Positions 1 through 5,777 of a DNA stretch of 5,817 nt are shown here, piece after piece; within the stretch, counting starts at the first letter, position 1; each line of letters begins with the position of its first letter. Both the position numbers and the translations under genes were made by a program. The notes under the pieces were generated by a model. The model had not been told where the DNA came from. It did not search any database and saw only the letters and a list, made by a program, of their open reading frames with translations. The stretch covers positions 1-5,817 of the forward strand of contig CAYFIR010000218.1 of assembly GCA_964343195.1 (NCBI GenBank), given 5' to 3'. Origin of the DNA: CAYVAP01 sp964343195. Its GTDB lineage: Bacteria; Bacteroidota; Bacteroidia; J057.

Positions 1-21
1 AACCTTAAATCAGAATTTCTA

Positions 22-852
22 CTATTCAACGGTTGCGGCATAGGGGAAGGCTACATGATGCTGAGAATACAGCGTCAGCTCTCCAGGCACCAGATCACGG
101 GTGATTAGCCCGACTGCAGGCTCTCCGCTCCACCAAGTAATGGGATCAAGCTGCCAGCTTTCCCAACTGTCCAAGGTCTGATTGGCACTGAGTCGAAAAC
201 GGCCCACCAGCAATTTATCGCGCAGTTGGGTTCCGTAAGCCTCAGCCCAAAAATCCCATAAGCCCTGACGATGCTGCCAGCGATAGCTTTGCGGACTGCC
301 CACTATGAATTCGCGCTCCTGGAGCACCTGGAATAACTTCGACAGCGTTGCTTTGCCCACCTTCAGCAGGGGCTCCAATTGGAGATAGGAGTGATTGATC
401 CATTCGGGACGAACCAATAAGCCGAACAGAGCTTTTATTTGAGCGTCAGATAGCTCTGATGATTTAGCAGTCTCCGAAGCCTCTGGAACCTTCTCCCCTT
501 TCACCGAAACCAGTATGCCCGGAAGCTTGAGGTAGGTATTCCCTGCCAGGTCAAGGTAATACACCTGGTTATCTCGCAGGTATTCCTGCATGGGACGACT
601 CAGGTAGTCCGTGATCAATAGCCAAGGGCGATCCCCCTGCAACTTCTCCTGAAGCAATTTGAGGTGCTTTTTCCGAAGGTTTCGGCGCACCTCTACCGCC
701 AACGGGGGGTTATCTTCAACAATCAAAATCCCATCGGCATCCCTGTACTCCGTGTGCAAATCCGGCTTTCGGTAGGTAACCGAAAGGCCACTATTACGCC
801 CTAGTTGAAGGGTTGCATCCTCTGCCAATTGAAAATTTTGGGTACTCTGCAT
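22..852 (-). CDS. AbiEi-like protein (type IV toxin-antitoxin antitoxin family, Bacteroidota type), possibly C-terminally shortened
   Basis: From the ATG at 852 this encodes 276 residues. The N-terminal part (about 1-120) has a D40-G-I strand followed by V52-E54-V-R56, then a strand-rich block ending A-G-N-T-Y (103-107). A winged-helix-like segment follows (about 135-185), and a conserved-looking block with W-W-S-G-E-P (240-245) and E-L-T-L-Y (258-262). From memory this order matches Bacteroidota proteins annotated as AbiEi antitoxins (AbiEi_2-like). AbiEi members repress their operon through the winged helix and counter an AbiEii nucleotidyltransferase; no such partner is visible, though it could lie left of base 22. 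The open frame extends to an ATG at 960, but the extra 36 residues are hydrophobic, abut the repeat region and do not look like the family start, so 852 is preferred. No good ribosome site precedes either start. The end seems early: remembered relatives run about 20 residues past E-L-T-L-Y plus its tail. Family call fairly sure, function inferred. Confidence 0.72.
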   Translation of the reverse strand: MQSTQNFQLAEDATLQLGRNSGLSVTYRKPDLHTEYRDADGILIVEDNPPLAVEVRRNLRKKHLKLLQEKLQGDRPWLLITDYLSRPMQEYLRDNQVYYLDLAGNTYLKLPGILVSVKGEKVPEASETAKSSELSDAQIKALFGLLVRPEWINHSYLQLEPLLKVGKATLSKLFQVLQEREFIVGSPQSYRWQHRQGLWDFWAEAYGTQLRDKLLVGRFRLSANQTLDSWESWQLDPITWWSGEPAVGLITRDLVPGELTLYSQHHVAFPYAATVE

Positions 853-969
853 AACATGCCCATATCGAGAACACCACAATATAACGAACACCCTTTCAAT
901 CTCCAATTGCAATGCTGTCATCAACAAAATACCAGCCACAGAAGTGATGGTCAATATCATCCCCGTTAT

Positions 970-983
970 GGGGAATATTCCCC
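970..983. repeat. perfect 14-bp palindrome GGGGAATATTCCCC with flanking CCCCGTTA direct repeats
   Basis: The 14 bases are identical to their reverse complement. The octamer CCCCGTTA occurs at 961-968 and again at 980-987, overlapping the right half of the palindrome. The site lies about 120 bp upstream of the preferred AbiEi-like start and right next to the alternative ATG at 960. It could be an operator for that gene or part of an origin. Confidence 0.7.
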
Positions 984-994
984 GTTAACAGCGA

Positions 995-1063
995 TTATTG
1001 GAGATTATTAGCGGTTACTGGCGGTTAACAGCCCGTTATTGAATAACGTTATTGGAGATTATT
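995..1063. repeat. two direct copies of TTATTGGAGATTATT
   Basis: The 15-mer TTATTGGAGATTATT occurs at 995-1009 and 1049-1063, 54 bp apart start to start. Nearby, GTTAACAGC occurs at 984-992 and 1024-1032. The core heptamer TTATTGG is also found at 1106-1112 and 1242-1248, with a TTACTGG variant at 1015-1021. This resembles a cluster of iteron-like protein-binding sites. Confidence 0.7.
1034..1048. repeat. palindrome CGTTATTGAATAACG, copy 1
   Basis: The arms CGTTATT and AATAACG are exact inverse complements around a single central G. The 14-mer GTTATTGAATAACG is repeated exactly at 1112-1125. Such a pair of identical palindromes suggests binding sites for a dimeric DNA-binding protein. Confidence 0.75.
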
Positions 1064-1067
1064 GGCC

Positions 1068-1100
1068 GTGATACAGCCGTAGTAGCACCCAGCGTATCAC
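1068..1100. repeat. inverted repeat GTGATAC ... GTATCAC
   Basis: A perfect 7-bp inverted repeat (1068-1074 and 1094-1100) is separated by 19 bases. It lies between the two GTTATTGAATAACG palindromes. The long loop and absence of a T-run argue against a rho-independent terminator; a recognition site or weak hairpin is more likely. An arm this short could be chance. Confidence 0.45.
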
Positions 1101-1111
1101 CCGTGTTATTG

Positions 1112-1125
1112 GTTATTGAATAACG
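1112..1125. repeat. palindrome GTTATTGAATAACG, copy 2
   Basis: This is an exact repeat of the 14-mer within the palindrome at 1034-1048, 77 bp away start to start (1035 to 1112). It is directly preceded by a GTTATTGG copy at 1105-1112, so two related half-sites abut. Confidence 0.72.
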
Positions 1126-1238
1126 GGAATAGGCGGGGATTATCGAGGATATTCTGGGGTCTGGGCCTGTTTAGGTGGTCCAGGATACATCAAGCTGGAA
1201 GTGCAGAAAATGGTTTGCTGGTATTCATGGTTACAGCT

Positions 1239-1257
1239 GGATTATTGGATTATTATT
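1239..1257. repeat. AT-rich tandem repeat (GGATTATT twice)
   Basis: GGATTATT occurs at 1239-1246 and immediately again at 1247-1254, followed by ATT. It carries one more copy of the TTATTGG core (1242-1248). An AT-rich tandem repeat beside an iteron-like cluster could serve as an unwinding element if the region is an origin; that role is inferred. Confidence 0.4.
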
Positions 1258-1275
1258 CGGACAGATGATTTTTGC

Positions 1276-1302
1276 CTCAACAGGCTCAACATCTTCAACA
1301 TC
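1276..1302. repeat. left array of three 9-bp repeats (CTCAACAGG, CTCAACATC, TTCAACATC)
   Basis: Three consecutive 9-mers share the core TCAACA. A degenerate further copy, CTCAACGG, lies at 1307-1314. The array faces an inverted array at 1364-1390 across the palindrome at 1325-1342. It is not in an accepted reading frame, so it is unlikely to be a coding repeat. Confidence 0.75.
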
Positions 1303-1324
1303 GTTTCTCAACGGCCAATGGAGT

Positions 1325-1342
1325 GAAATAGGGCCCTATTTC
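1325..1342. repeat. perfect 18-bp palindrome GAAATAGGGCCCTATTTC at the centre of the dyad
   Basis: All 18 bases equal their reverse complement. The palindrome centre falls within 1 bp of the midpoint between the two flanking 9-bp repeat arrays. It lies about 65 bp downstream of the primase-helicase stop. It could form a hairpin in RNA, but no T-run follows on the minus strand, so it is not a classical terminator. An origin cruciform or a dimer-binding site are the alternatives. Confidence 0.8.
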
Positions 1343-1363
1343 TTGTTGTGCACGATTCTCCAC

Positions 1364-1390
1364 CTTGTTGAGTTTGTTGAGGATGTTGAA
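1364..1390. repeat. right array of three 9-bp repeats, inverted relative to 1276-1302
   Basis: On the minus strand the units read TTCAACATC, CTCAACAAA, CTCAACAAG, again with the TCAACA core. Together with the left array they make a 115-bp imperfect inverted repeat: about 20 of 27 positions can pair by my hand count. The array begins 17 bp after the primase-helicase stop codon. Confidence 0.75.
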
Positions 1391-1406
1391 GAGGATTTAC
1401 GGTCCT

Positions 1407-4037
1407 CTAATCAGCTCGATAACTCTCAAGGTTAATCTGAAGCTTGTTGTACTGGAAGATCATGCAACTGCGTGCGCTCCCATTGGCAGTATCCAGCCTG
1501 GCATGTTTGTTTTCCAGAAAAGCATCACTGCGGCTGAGGTATTCCCTCAAAATCCGTTGATCCATGGGGGGATTTCCTCCTCGGTGTCGGATGTTCTCAG
1601 CGACCTTCTGGTACAAGGCGCGATGCTGGATGTAGAGTTGGTCGGTAGAGGAGTCAAGCCGGTACTCAACTCCAGCTATGATTTTACCTCCCACATAAAG
1701 GGTCTCTACCTCTTCCCAGAATCGGTTCACATCGCGGCTCTGGTCCACTCGCTGGGTATCCTTTTCGAGCTGTTCTTTGGCCACCTCAAAAGCCTTCTGC
1801 CGATCATAAGGCAGCCGGATGACCTTTGCCTCCTCCAGGATGAATGGCACCGCCAGGATGGAGGCAACATTCTGGATCAGGCGATCAGGCGGATGGCTCG
1901 TGTAGGTTCCCTTGCGAAGCTCGCTCTGGATCTCTTCCAGCGTTCGGGAATAGTTCGTCTCAATCAGGTCCCGGTAACCGGATAGATGAGCGGTGAAGTG
2001 AGTCAGGCCTTTCTCATAGCGCTGTTTGTACCGATGGTAGCGCTGCTGGGCTGCCTCACTGCGGTGGTCCTGAAAGAAGGGCAGGGCAATGATGCGACTC
2101 GCCAGGGCATCTTCGGTGGTCGGGAGTTCCTGGCCGGCGATCATACAGGTAGCCACAATCGAAATCCCCTGGGTCCGGGTGTCAAGCGACTTCGCAGCCC
2201 GTTCATAGCCATCGCCATCATATAGCGACTTCAGCCATTCGATGATGTGCGGGCTCAGGTGGTTCTTGAACTCATCAAGCATTACCATTCCATTGCGAAA
2301 TTGTGCAAAGCGCCTCAATTTGCCTTTGAGTGTCGAGGCTGATCCCAGGTTGATCCGGTCACTCTGGATGCGGAACAGCCGGTCAAACGCATCCATGAAC
2401 ACGGACTTGCCTGAGCCTTTCTGACCGTAGAGAAACAGCATCACAAAGCTACCGAGCCTTTCGTGGATCAGGTCGCGATACAGGGTGCTGAAGTAGAAAC
2501 AAAGTCCCCAAAAACCATTTTCGCCCAGCACTCCCATCATGTCCTTCATCCAGTCATCAAACTCGATTCCGGCCTGCTGATAGGTGAACTTCCGAAGGCT
2601 TTTGTATGCTTCTGCCCGATGACGGTTGATCGAGGAGTATGCGGGGAGGTAATAATGCCTCCCCTCCTGGCTCACTACCCCAAAGGAATCGGCCTTATGC
2701 CATCCCTGGTGGTACAAGCCATTGGCGAAGAAGGTTCCTCCGGTTTCGGGGTGATAGCCCAGCTCTGCTACTTCATGGGCATTGGGCACCTGCTGCGTAA
2801 CCATCTCTTTCAGGTACATCAGGTGGGTGCCATTGCCTTTCCAGAAGAAACTGCCCAGGCTTTCCACTGCCACCTGAAATTCACTGATGCTCACCATGGA
2901 TTTGATCGGCAAAGATGTGGTAACCCGCTCTCCATTGACATTGGCCAGCTCTACAATTCGCTGGGATTCATACTCACCCATCAGCAGGTATTTGACCCGA
3001 AGGGTGAAGTTTGAAACCTGCCGGGGTTCGTCTCCCTTGGTGAAATAGCAGCCGTGCCGTTCTATCAGCTGAGGAAAAAACTTTGGCTTCACCGGTTCAG
3101 GCTTGCCCTCAACCAGGCGATACTTTTCTCTCCAGAAATAGAATTCTGCTGGCAATTGGTCCCGGTATTTCTCCACAAAGGCTTCAACGGACTGAAGGCC
3201 AAAGTAGGCTTTGAGTTTCGCTTGGGAGTACCGACCAAGGTTCAGAGAATGGGCCCACGTGCCTGCCTCTGACGGATCGAGCGCCGTTTGGGAAAGGCTG
3301 TTCACAACCTCCTCTTCCTTTCCCTTTTCCTGGACCAGCAGGTCATCCAGCCCCAGCTTCTCTCCTTTTGCTCCGGGCTTGAGGTAGGCCAGGTGGGCAT
3401 CCACACCAAAGGGTTCCATCATTGCCTTGAAGCGCTGTGCGGCACTCAAGAAGCTTTGAGAGCGGAGGTTCGCGGGTTTCCCTTCCTTGAGGTGAAGGTC
3501 AAAGAGATCCGAGTCGATCAGGAAGACCACATGCCTCACCTGACAGGCCTGAATAAGGTTCTCCAGTTCCTGGTTCAGCCGAGGGTCGCCCTGGCCTTCA
3601 CTCAGCGTGTGGATGCCCATGCTCCCTACCGTTGGCAGACCATGCATGCCGCCCTTGAAAGCCTTGAAGGCCCCCTCGGTGATCCACAATGTTTGCAGAG
3701 GCCGTTGCTGCTGGTAGGCTTCGATCACCGCTGGGGGATAGAACATCCGCATGCCGCAGCCTTTAGGAGCGAGGTATTTGCCCAGCTCTGGCTTTTGGCT
3801 CAAGGCATCAGGATGAAAGCGTTTGACTTTCAGCAGTTGCTCTTTGCCCTTGTCCTTTTGATGAACCTGCAAGGTTCCATCCAGATACCGATACAGGATC
3901 TCGATGTTGCCCTGTCGGTCTTCACTGAAGTAGCGATACTTCTGAGGCTGCCCCTCATAGGTCGCCTGGAAGCTGTTACGCTGCTCATCGATGCCTAGCA
4001 CCGTGAGGCGGGTTTGGAGGTAGGATGAATGGCTCAT
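1407..4037 (-). CDS. primase-helicase-like replication protein (Toprim/DUF3854-like domain plus AAA+/SF3-like ATPase)
   Basis: The 876-residue protein probably primes and unwinds DNA during replication of the element. The N-terminal third (about 75-250) looks like the Toprim-type DUF3854 domain: W-I-T-E-G-A-F-K-A at 118-126 supplies the acidic E121, followed by G-L-P-T-V-G-S-M-G-I (133-142), and F-L-I-D-S-D (172-177) supplies the second acidic motif. The middle (about 285-480) is unassigned. The C-terminal half is an ATPase: Walker A G-Q-K-G-S-G-K-S (538-545, bases 2403-2426), Walker B M-V-M-L-D-E-F (584-590), and a likely arginine-finger segment L-A-S-R-I-I (645-650). The last 110 residues could be a winged helix, by inference. 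No zinc-finger cysteine cluster is present. The start is clear: ATG overlaps the upstream stop as ATGA, with AGGAGG six bases before it. A pure phage D5-like helicase is the main alternative; the domains look intact. Confidence 0.85.
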   Translation of the reverse strand: MSHSSYLQTRLTVLGIDEQRNSFQATYEGQPQKYRYFSEDRQGNIEILYRYLDGTLQVHQKDKGKEQLLKVKRFHPDALSQKPELGKYLAPKGCGMRMFYPPAVIEAYQQQRPLQTLWITEGAFKAFKGGMHGLPTVGSMGIHTLSEGQGDPRLNQELENLIQACQVRHVVFLIDSDLFDLHLKEGKPANLRSQSFLSAAQRFKAMMEPFGVDAHLAYLKPGAKGEKLGLDDLLVQEKGKEEEVVNSLSQTALDPSEAGTWAHSLNLGRYSQAKLKAYFGLQSVEAFVEKYRDQLPAEFYFWREKYRLVEGKPEPVKPKFFPQLIERHGCYFTKGDEPRQVSNFTLRVKYLLMGEYESQRIVELANVNGERVTTSLPIKSMVSISEFQVAVESLGSFFWKGNGTHLMYLKEMVTQQVPNAHEVAELGYHPETGGTFFANGLYHQGWHKADSFGVVSQEGRHYYLPAYSSINRHRAEAYKSLRKFTYQQAGIEFDDWMKDMMGVLGENGFWGLCFYFSTLYRDLIHERLGSFVMLFLYGQKGSGKSVFMDAFDRLFRIQSDRINLGSASTLKGKLRRFAQFRNGMVMLDEFKNHLSPHIIEWLKSLYDGDGYERAAKSLDTRTQGISIVATCMIAGQELPTTEDALASRIIALPFFQDHRSEAAQQRYHRYKQRYEKGLTHFTAHLSGYRDLIETNYSRTLEEIQSELRKGTYTSHPPDRLIQNVASILAVPFILEEAKVIRLPYDRQKAFEVAKEQLEKDTQRVDQSRDVNRFWEEVETLYVGGKIIAGVEYRLDSSTDQLYIQHRALYQKVAENIRHRGGNPPMDQRILREYLSRSDAFLENKHARLDTANGSARSCMIFQYNKLQINLESYRAD

Positions 4038-4351
4038 GATTTACCTCCTTTTTGCTTGGTGGACTCAAGGGCCTTGTCCACCTCAGAGAGTTTGAAGCGG
4101 AGGGATTTGCCCAGACGGTATGGGACTATGACACCGTCTTTCATCAACTGGTAGATGGTTGGCTTAGAAAGATTCAGGTGCGCCATAAGCTCTTCCATAG
4201 TGGCTAATGACTCTGCACCGTTCTTCATTTGTTTCTTGAGTTCATCAAGAAGATGACCGGACACGCTCTCGGCCACTTTCTGGATAAACTCCTCTGATGG
4301 TAAATTGAAGAATACCTGTTTTTCCATTGTATAACTTTGAACAATCTGCAT
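4034..4351 (-). CDS. excisionase-type helix-turn-helix DNA-binding protein
   Basis: A protein of about 105 residues (98 or 110 with other starts). Its C-terminal half is the MerR-like/excisionase helix-turn-helix fold (HTH_17-like): M-E-E-L-M-A-H-L-N-L-S-K-P-T-I-Y-Q-L-M with helices spaced as in that family, then G-V-I-V-P-Y-R-L-G-K and R-F-K-L-S-E-V-D. The N-terminal half is charged and helical and may mediate dimerisation. Proteins like this sit directly before primase or replication genes in Bacteroidota mobile elements and act as regulators or recombination directionality factors. Its stop overlaps the primase start (ATGA), so the two genes are one operon. The start is uncertain: the frame opens at TTG 4366, ATG 4351 is the first ATG after the promoter-like element, and ATG 4327 (M-E-K-Q-V-F-F) looks most like family N-termini. 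It may bind the palindromes upstream of its own gene (inference). Confidence 0.8.
   Translation of the reverse strand: MQIVQSYTMEKQVFFNLPSEEFIQKVAESVSGHLLDELKKQMKNGAESLATMEELMAHLNLSKPTIYQLMKDGVIVPYRLGKSLRFKLSEVDKALESTKQKGGKS
4038..4049 (-). promoter_or_regulatory. strong Shine-Dalgarno site for the primase-helicase gene
   Basis: On the minus strand AGGAGG (4049-4044) is followed by a 6-base spacer and then ATG at 4037. It lies inside the 3' end of the helix-turn-helix gene and fixes the primase start. Bacteroidota often lack such sites, so a perfect one here is notable and suggests coupled, well-translated expression. Confidence 0.85.
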
Positions 4352-4376
4352 TCCTGCTGCTTGCAAGAATTTGATC

Positions 4377-4384
4377 CAAAGCTA
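4377..4384 (-). promoter_or_regulatory. candidate Bacteroidota -7 promoter element TAGCTTTG
   Basis: On the minus strand TAGCTTTG matches the Bacteroidota consensus TAnnTTTG exactly and sits 26 bp before ATG 4351, a plausible place for the operon promoter. No TTTG -33 element is found at the usual distance upstream, where the tandem palindromes lie nearby instead. Either an activator replaces it or the match is chance. Confidence 0.45.
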
Positions 4385-4406
4385 AAACGGACTTTTCGCC
4401 ATCGCG

Positions 4407-4427
4407 TGGCGCGCCATTGGCGCGCCA
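4407..4427. promoter_or_regulatory. tandem palindromic operator candidate, TGGCGCGCCA twice with 11-bp period
   Basis: Two perfect 10-bp palindromes TGGCGCGCCA lie at 4407-4416 and 4418-4427 with one T between them, which also makes an 11-bp direct repeat (TGGCGCGCCAT at 4407-4417 and 4418-4428). An 11-bp period places both sites on the same face of the helix. They lie just upstream of the TAGCTTTG element and the helix-turn-helix gene, so a regulatory role for the replication operon is likely. They are GC-rich inside an AT-rich gap. Confidence 0.6.
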
Positions 4428-4460
4428 TTACTACACACTCACTATCAGACACTTATACCA

Positions 4461-5777
4461 TTAGAAAGGGCGAAGGATTACGTAATTATCAAAGTCTTCT
4501 GAATCACAATCAAGGGTCTTCCACTCGCCTCTCAAGTGATCTAAGTCGAATTCGTTTTGCTCCTCTTTCCAGAAAAAACTTTGCTGGATAAAGAATGGAA
4601 TATCAGGGCTTGAGATGCACCCAAGTTCTTCTAGTTTTCTGAAGATGTAAACGACTTGCTTTGGTGTCCCTCTCCAGACCAGTCGTCTGTGGTCCTTGGA
4701 AAGTTGATAGGATACGTTGCCCTTCCTTTTTAGAATAGGAATACGCATCTCGAAAGTCGGGCTAGAGTTTCGCGATGAACTCAACTCTTTTTCTATGGAG
4801 GATGAGATGAGCTTCCCGGATGAAGATTCCCAATACAATAGCAATAACCTGGTCTTTTCCTTTATGCCAATGCCTTTTTCTTCTATCAAGCCACTCGAAA
4901 AGAGCCTCCTAAAAACCAAACCCAATTGATTTATTGGGCCCTTCCAGATCATTGCAGTGACTCCAGTATCTTCCAGTTTGGTGGCATCTGATTCCTGGAT
5001 TGTTTGCTGCGGCTCCATGGGAGACTGAAATCCTTCTTCCTGTTCAAGAAGGATACTCCCATATCTACTCCAATCGGTTAAAGGTAAGTCCCGTTGTAAT
5101 AAGCCATTTCTGTACCTTTCCCAATGCTCTAAATGTAGTCTGGCAATATTTAGACTTGCGCTTTCACTGATCAAAAACCTGGCTGGAATATCCCCAAGAA
5201 ATAGGCTATTAAACAGGCCAAGCTGAAGATTTGGACTATCTATGCTACTCATATAATGCTGAATGACCTTTGTTGCCACTTCTTCGGGGGAACACCTTTT
5301 ATCATCTCTTTTTATGGCCCCATGAATTAGCTCCTTTTGGTAGGTTTGCTGGAAGGCCACATGCATCAGTAGCAACTGGTTGATCAATGGATTATCTGAG
5401 ACTTTGTGTTTTGGCGCTATCTGGCCATAATTATCAAGGAAGGGCAGATCCACTATTTTCTTGGGTTGAGTGGAGTTTTTATGCCATGCTCGCACCTTAT
5501 TGGTAGCCCTATAGATATCCTGGGGCTTAAAAGGAAGAGGTTTGGCAAATAAGCTTATCTCTTTGGAGATATTTGTTTCCCTCAGCGCGATTAACTCCGA
5601 CTGACTAATAGGCACTATCCCATCTTCATATTTTTCTTCGGATTCTATAATCGGCGGAAAGATGTTGAGGAAATTTGCCAAGACGGCAGAAATTTCTGGC
5701 CGGAACCTAAAGAATGGATTAGATGGATGGCCTTTATGAGGCCCCTCGAACAACTTTTTTAGACTCGACTTTTGCAC
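4461..5777 (-). CDS. hypothetical protein with duplicated W-x-G modules, possible element regulator
   Basis: This encodes 438 residues and I recognise no full-length family. The N-terminal half (1-240) is mostly helical with no clear motif. The C-terminal half has two related segments: I-W-K-G-P-I-N-Q-L (277-285) continuing through V-F-R-R-L and G-L-I (to 298), and V-W-R-G-T-P-K-Q-V (367-375) continuing through I-F-R-K-L and G-C-I (to 388). Over these 22 aligned positions 8 residues are identical, including W, G, Q, F-R, L, G and I. Similar W-x-G modules occur, from memory, in Bacteroidota element proteins such as the C-terminus of RteC regulators, so a regulatory role is a weak inference. 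A serine-rich linker (about 318-340) separates the copies. The start is a GTG at 5777, with an in-frame TAG three codons upstream and a weak AGAGAAGA purine run. There is no signal peptide or membrane segment. Base composition is more AT-rich than the primase gene. Confidence 0.75.
   Translation of the reverse strand: MQKSSLKKLFEGPHKGHPSNPFFRFRPEISAVLANFLNIFPPIIESEEKYEDGIVPISQSELIALRETNISKEISLFAKPLPFKPQDIYRATNKVRAWHKNSTQPKKIVDLPFLDNYGQIAPKHKVSDNPLINQLLLMHVAFQQTYQKELIHGAIKRDDKRCSPEEVATKVIQHYMSSIDSPNLQLGLFNSLFLGDIPARFLISESASLNIARLHLEHWERYRNGLLQRDLPLTDWSRYGSILLEQEEGFQSPMEPQQTIQESDATKLEDTGVTAMIWKGPINQLGLVFRRLFSSGLIEEKGIGIKEKTRLLLLYWESSSGKLISSSIEKELSSSRNSSPTFEMRIPILKRKGNVSYQLSKDHRRLVWRGTPKQVVYIFRKLEELGCISSPDIPFFIQQSFFWKEEQNEFDLDHLRGEWKTLDCDSEDFDNYVILRPF

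Larger units (their letters stand above)
961..1406. other. repeat-rich intergenic region, candidate replication origin
   Basis: No credible gene occupies this gap between the primase-helicase stop and the AbiEi-like gene. It holds several classes of repeat, listed separately: a 14-bp palindrome, TTATTGG heptamers, a duplicated 15-mer, a duplicated GTTATTGAATAACG palindrome, an AT-rich tandem 8-mer, and a large dyad of 9-bp repeats around an 18-bp palindrome. Iterons, palindromes and an AT-rich stretch beside a replication protein gene are the usual layout of plasmid and satellite origins, which is the basis for the call. Alternatives are a complex operator for the AbiEi-like gene, a site for resolution or partitioning, or a termination and RNA-processing region after the primase operon. 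No tested origin motif such as a canonical DnaA box was recognised. The bases 1151-1235 hold nothing that I recognise. Confidence 0.45.

Noticed and set aside
853..960. Extension of the AbiEi-like protein to the ATG at 960, giving a hydrophobic N-terminus
   Set aside because: The added residues do not resemble the start of the family, no ribosome site supports that ATG, and it abuts the repeat cluster; a membrane anchor cannot be fully excluded.
1325..1342. Rho-independent terminator after the primase gene
   Set aside because: The palindrome could form a hairpin, but no T-run follows it in the direction of transcription and there is no loop.
961..1406. CRISPR array
   Set aside because: The repeats are short (7-15 bp), irregularly spaced and of several unrelated kinds, with no uniform spacers and no cas gene nearby.
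1175..1435. Plus-strand open frame of 86 codons crossing the repeat region
   Set aside because: It starts with GTG, runs through the 9-bp repeat arrays and the 18-bp palindrome, and overlaps the 3' end of the primase gene in antisense; the repeats explain the region better than a protein does.
1365..1985. Plus-strand open frame of 206 codons opposite the C-terminus of the primase gene
   Set aside because: It is antisense to the continuous 876-residue frame, lacks a ribosome site and shows no recognisable domain.
3288..3998. Long plus-strand open frame of 236 codons opposite the primase gene
   Set aside because: It lies wholly antisense to a gene with clear Toprim motifs, and its translation shows no family motif; GC-rich coding sequence often leaves such open shadows.
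4225..4452. Minus-strand open frame of 75 codons overlapping the helix-turn-helix gene start
   Set aside because: It is out of frame with the helix-turn-helix protein, spans the tandem palindromes and has no recognisable motif.
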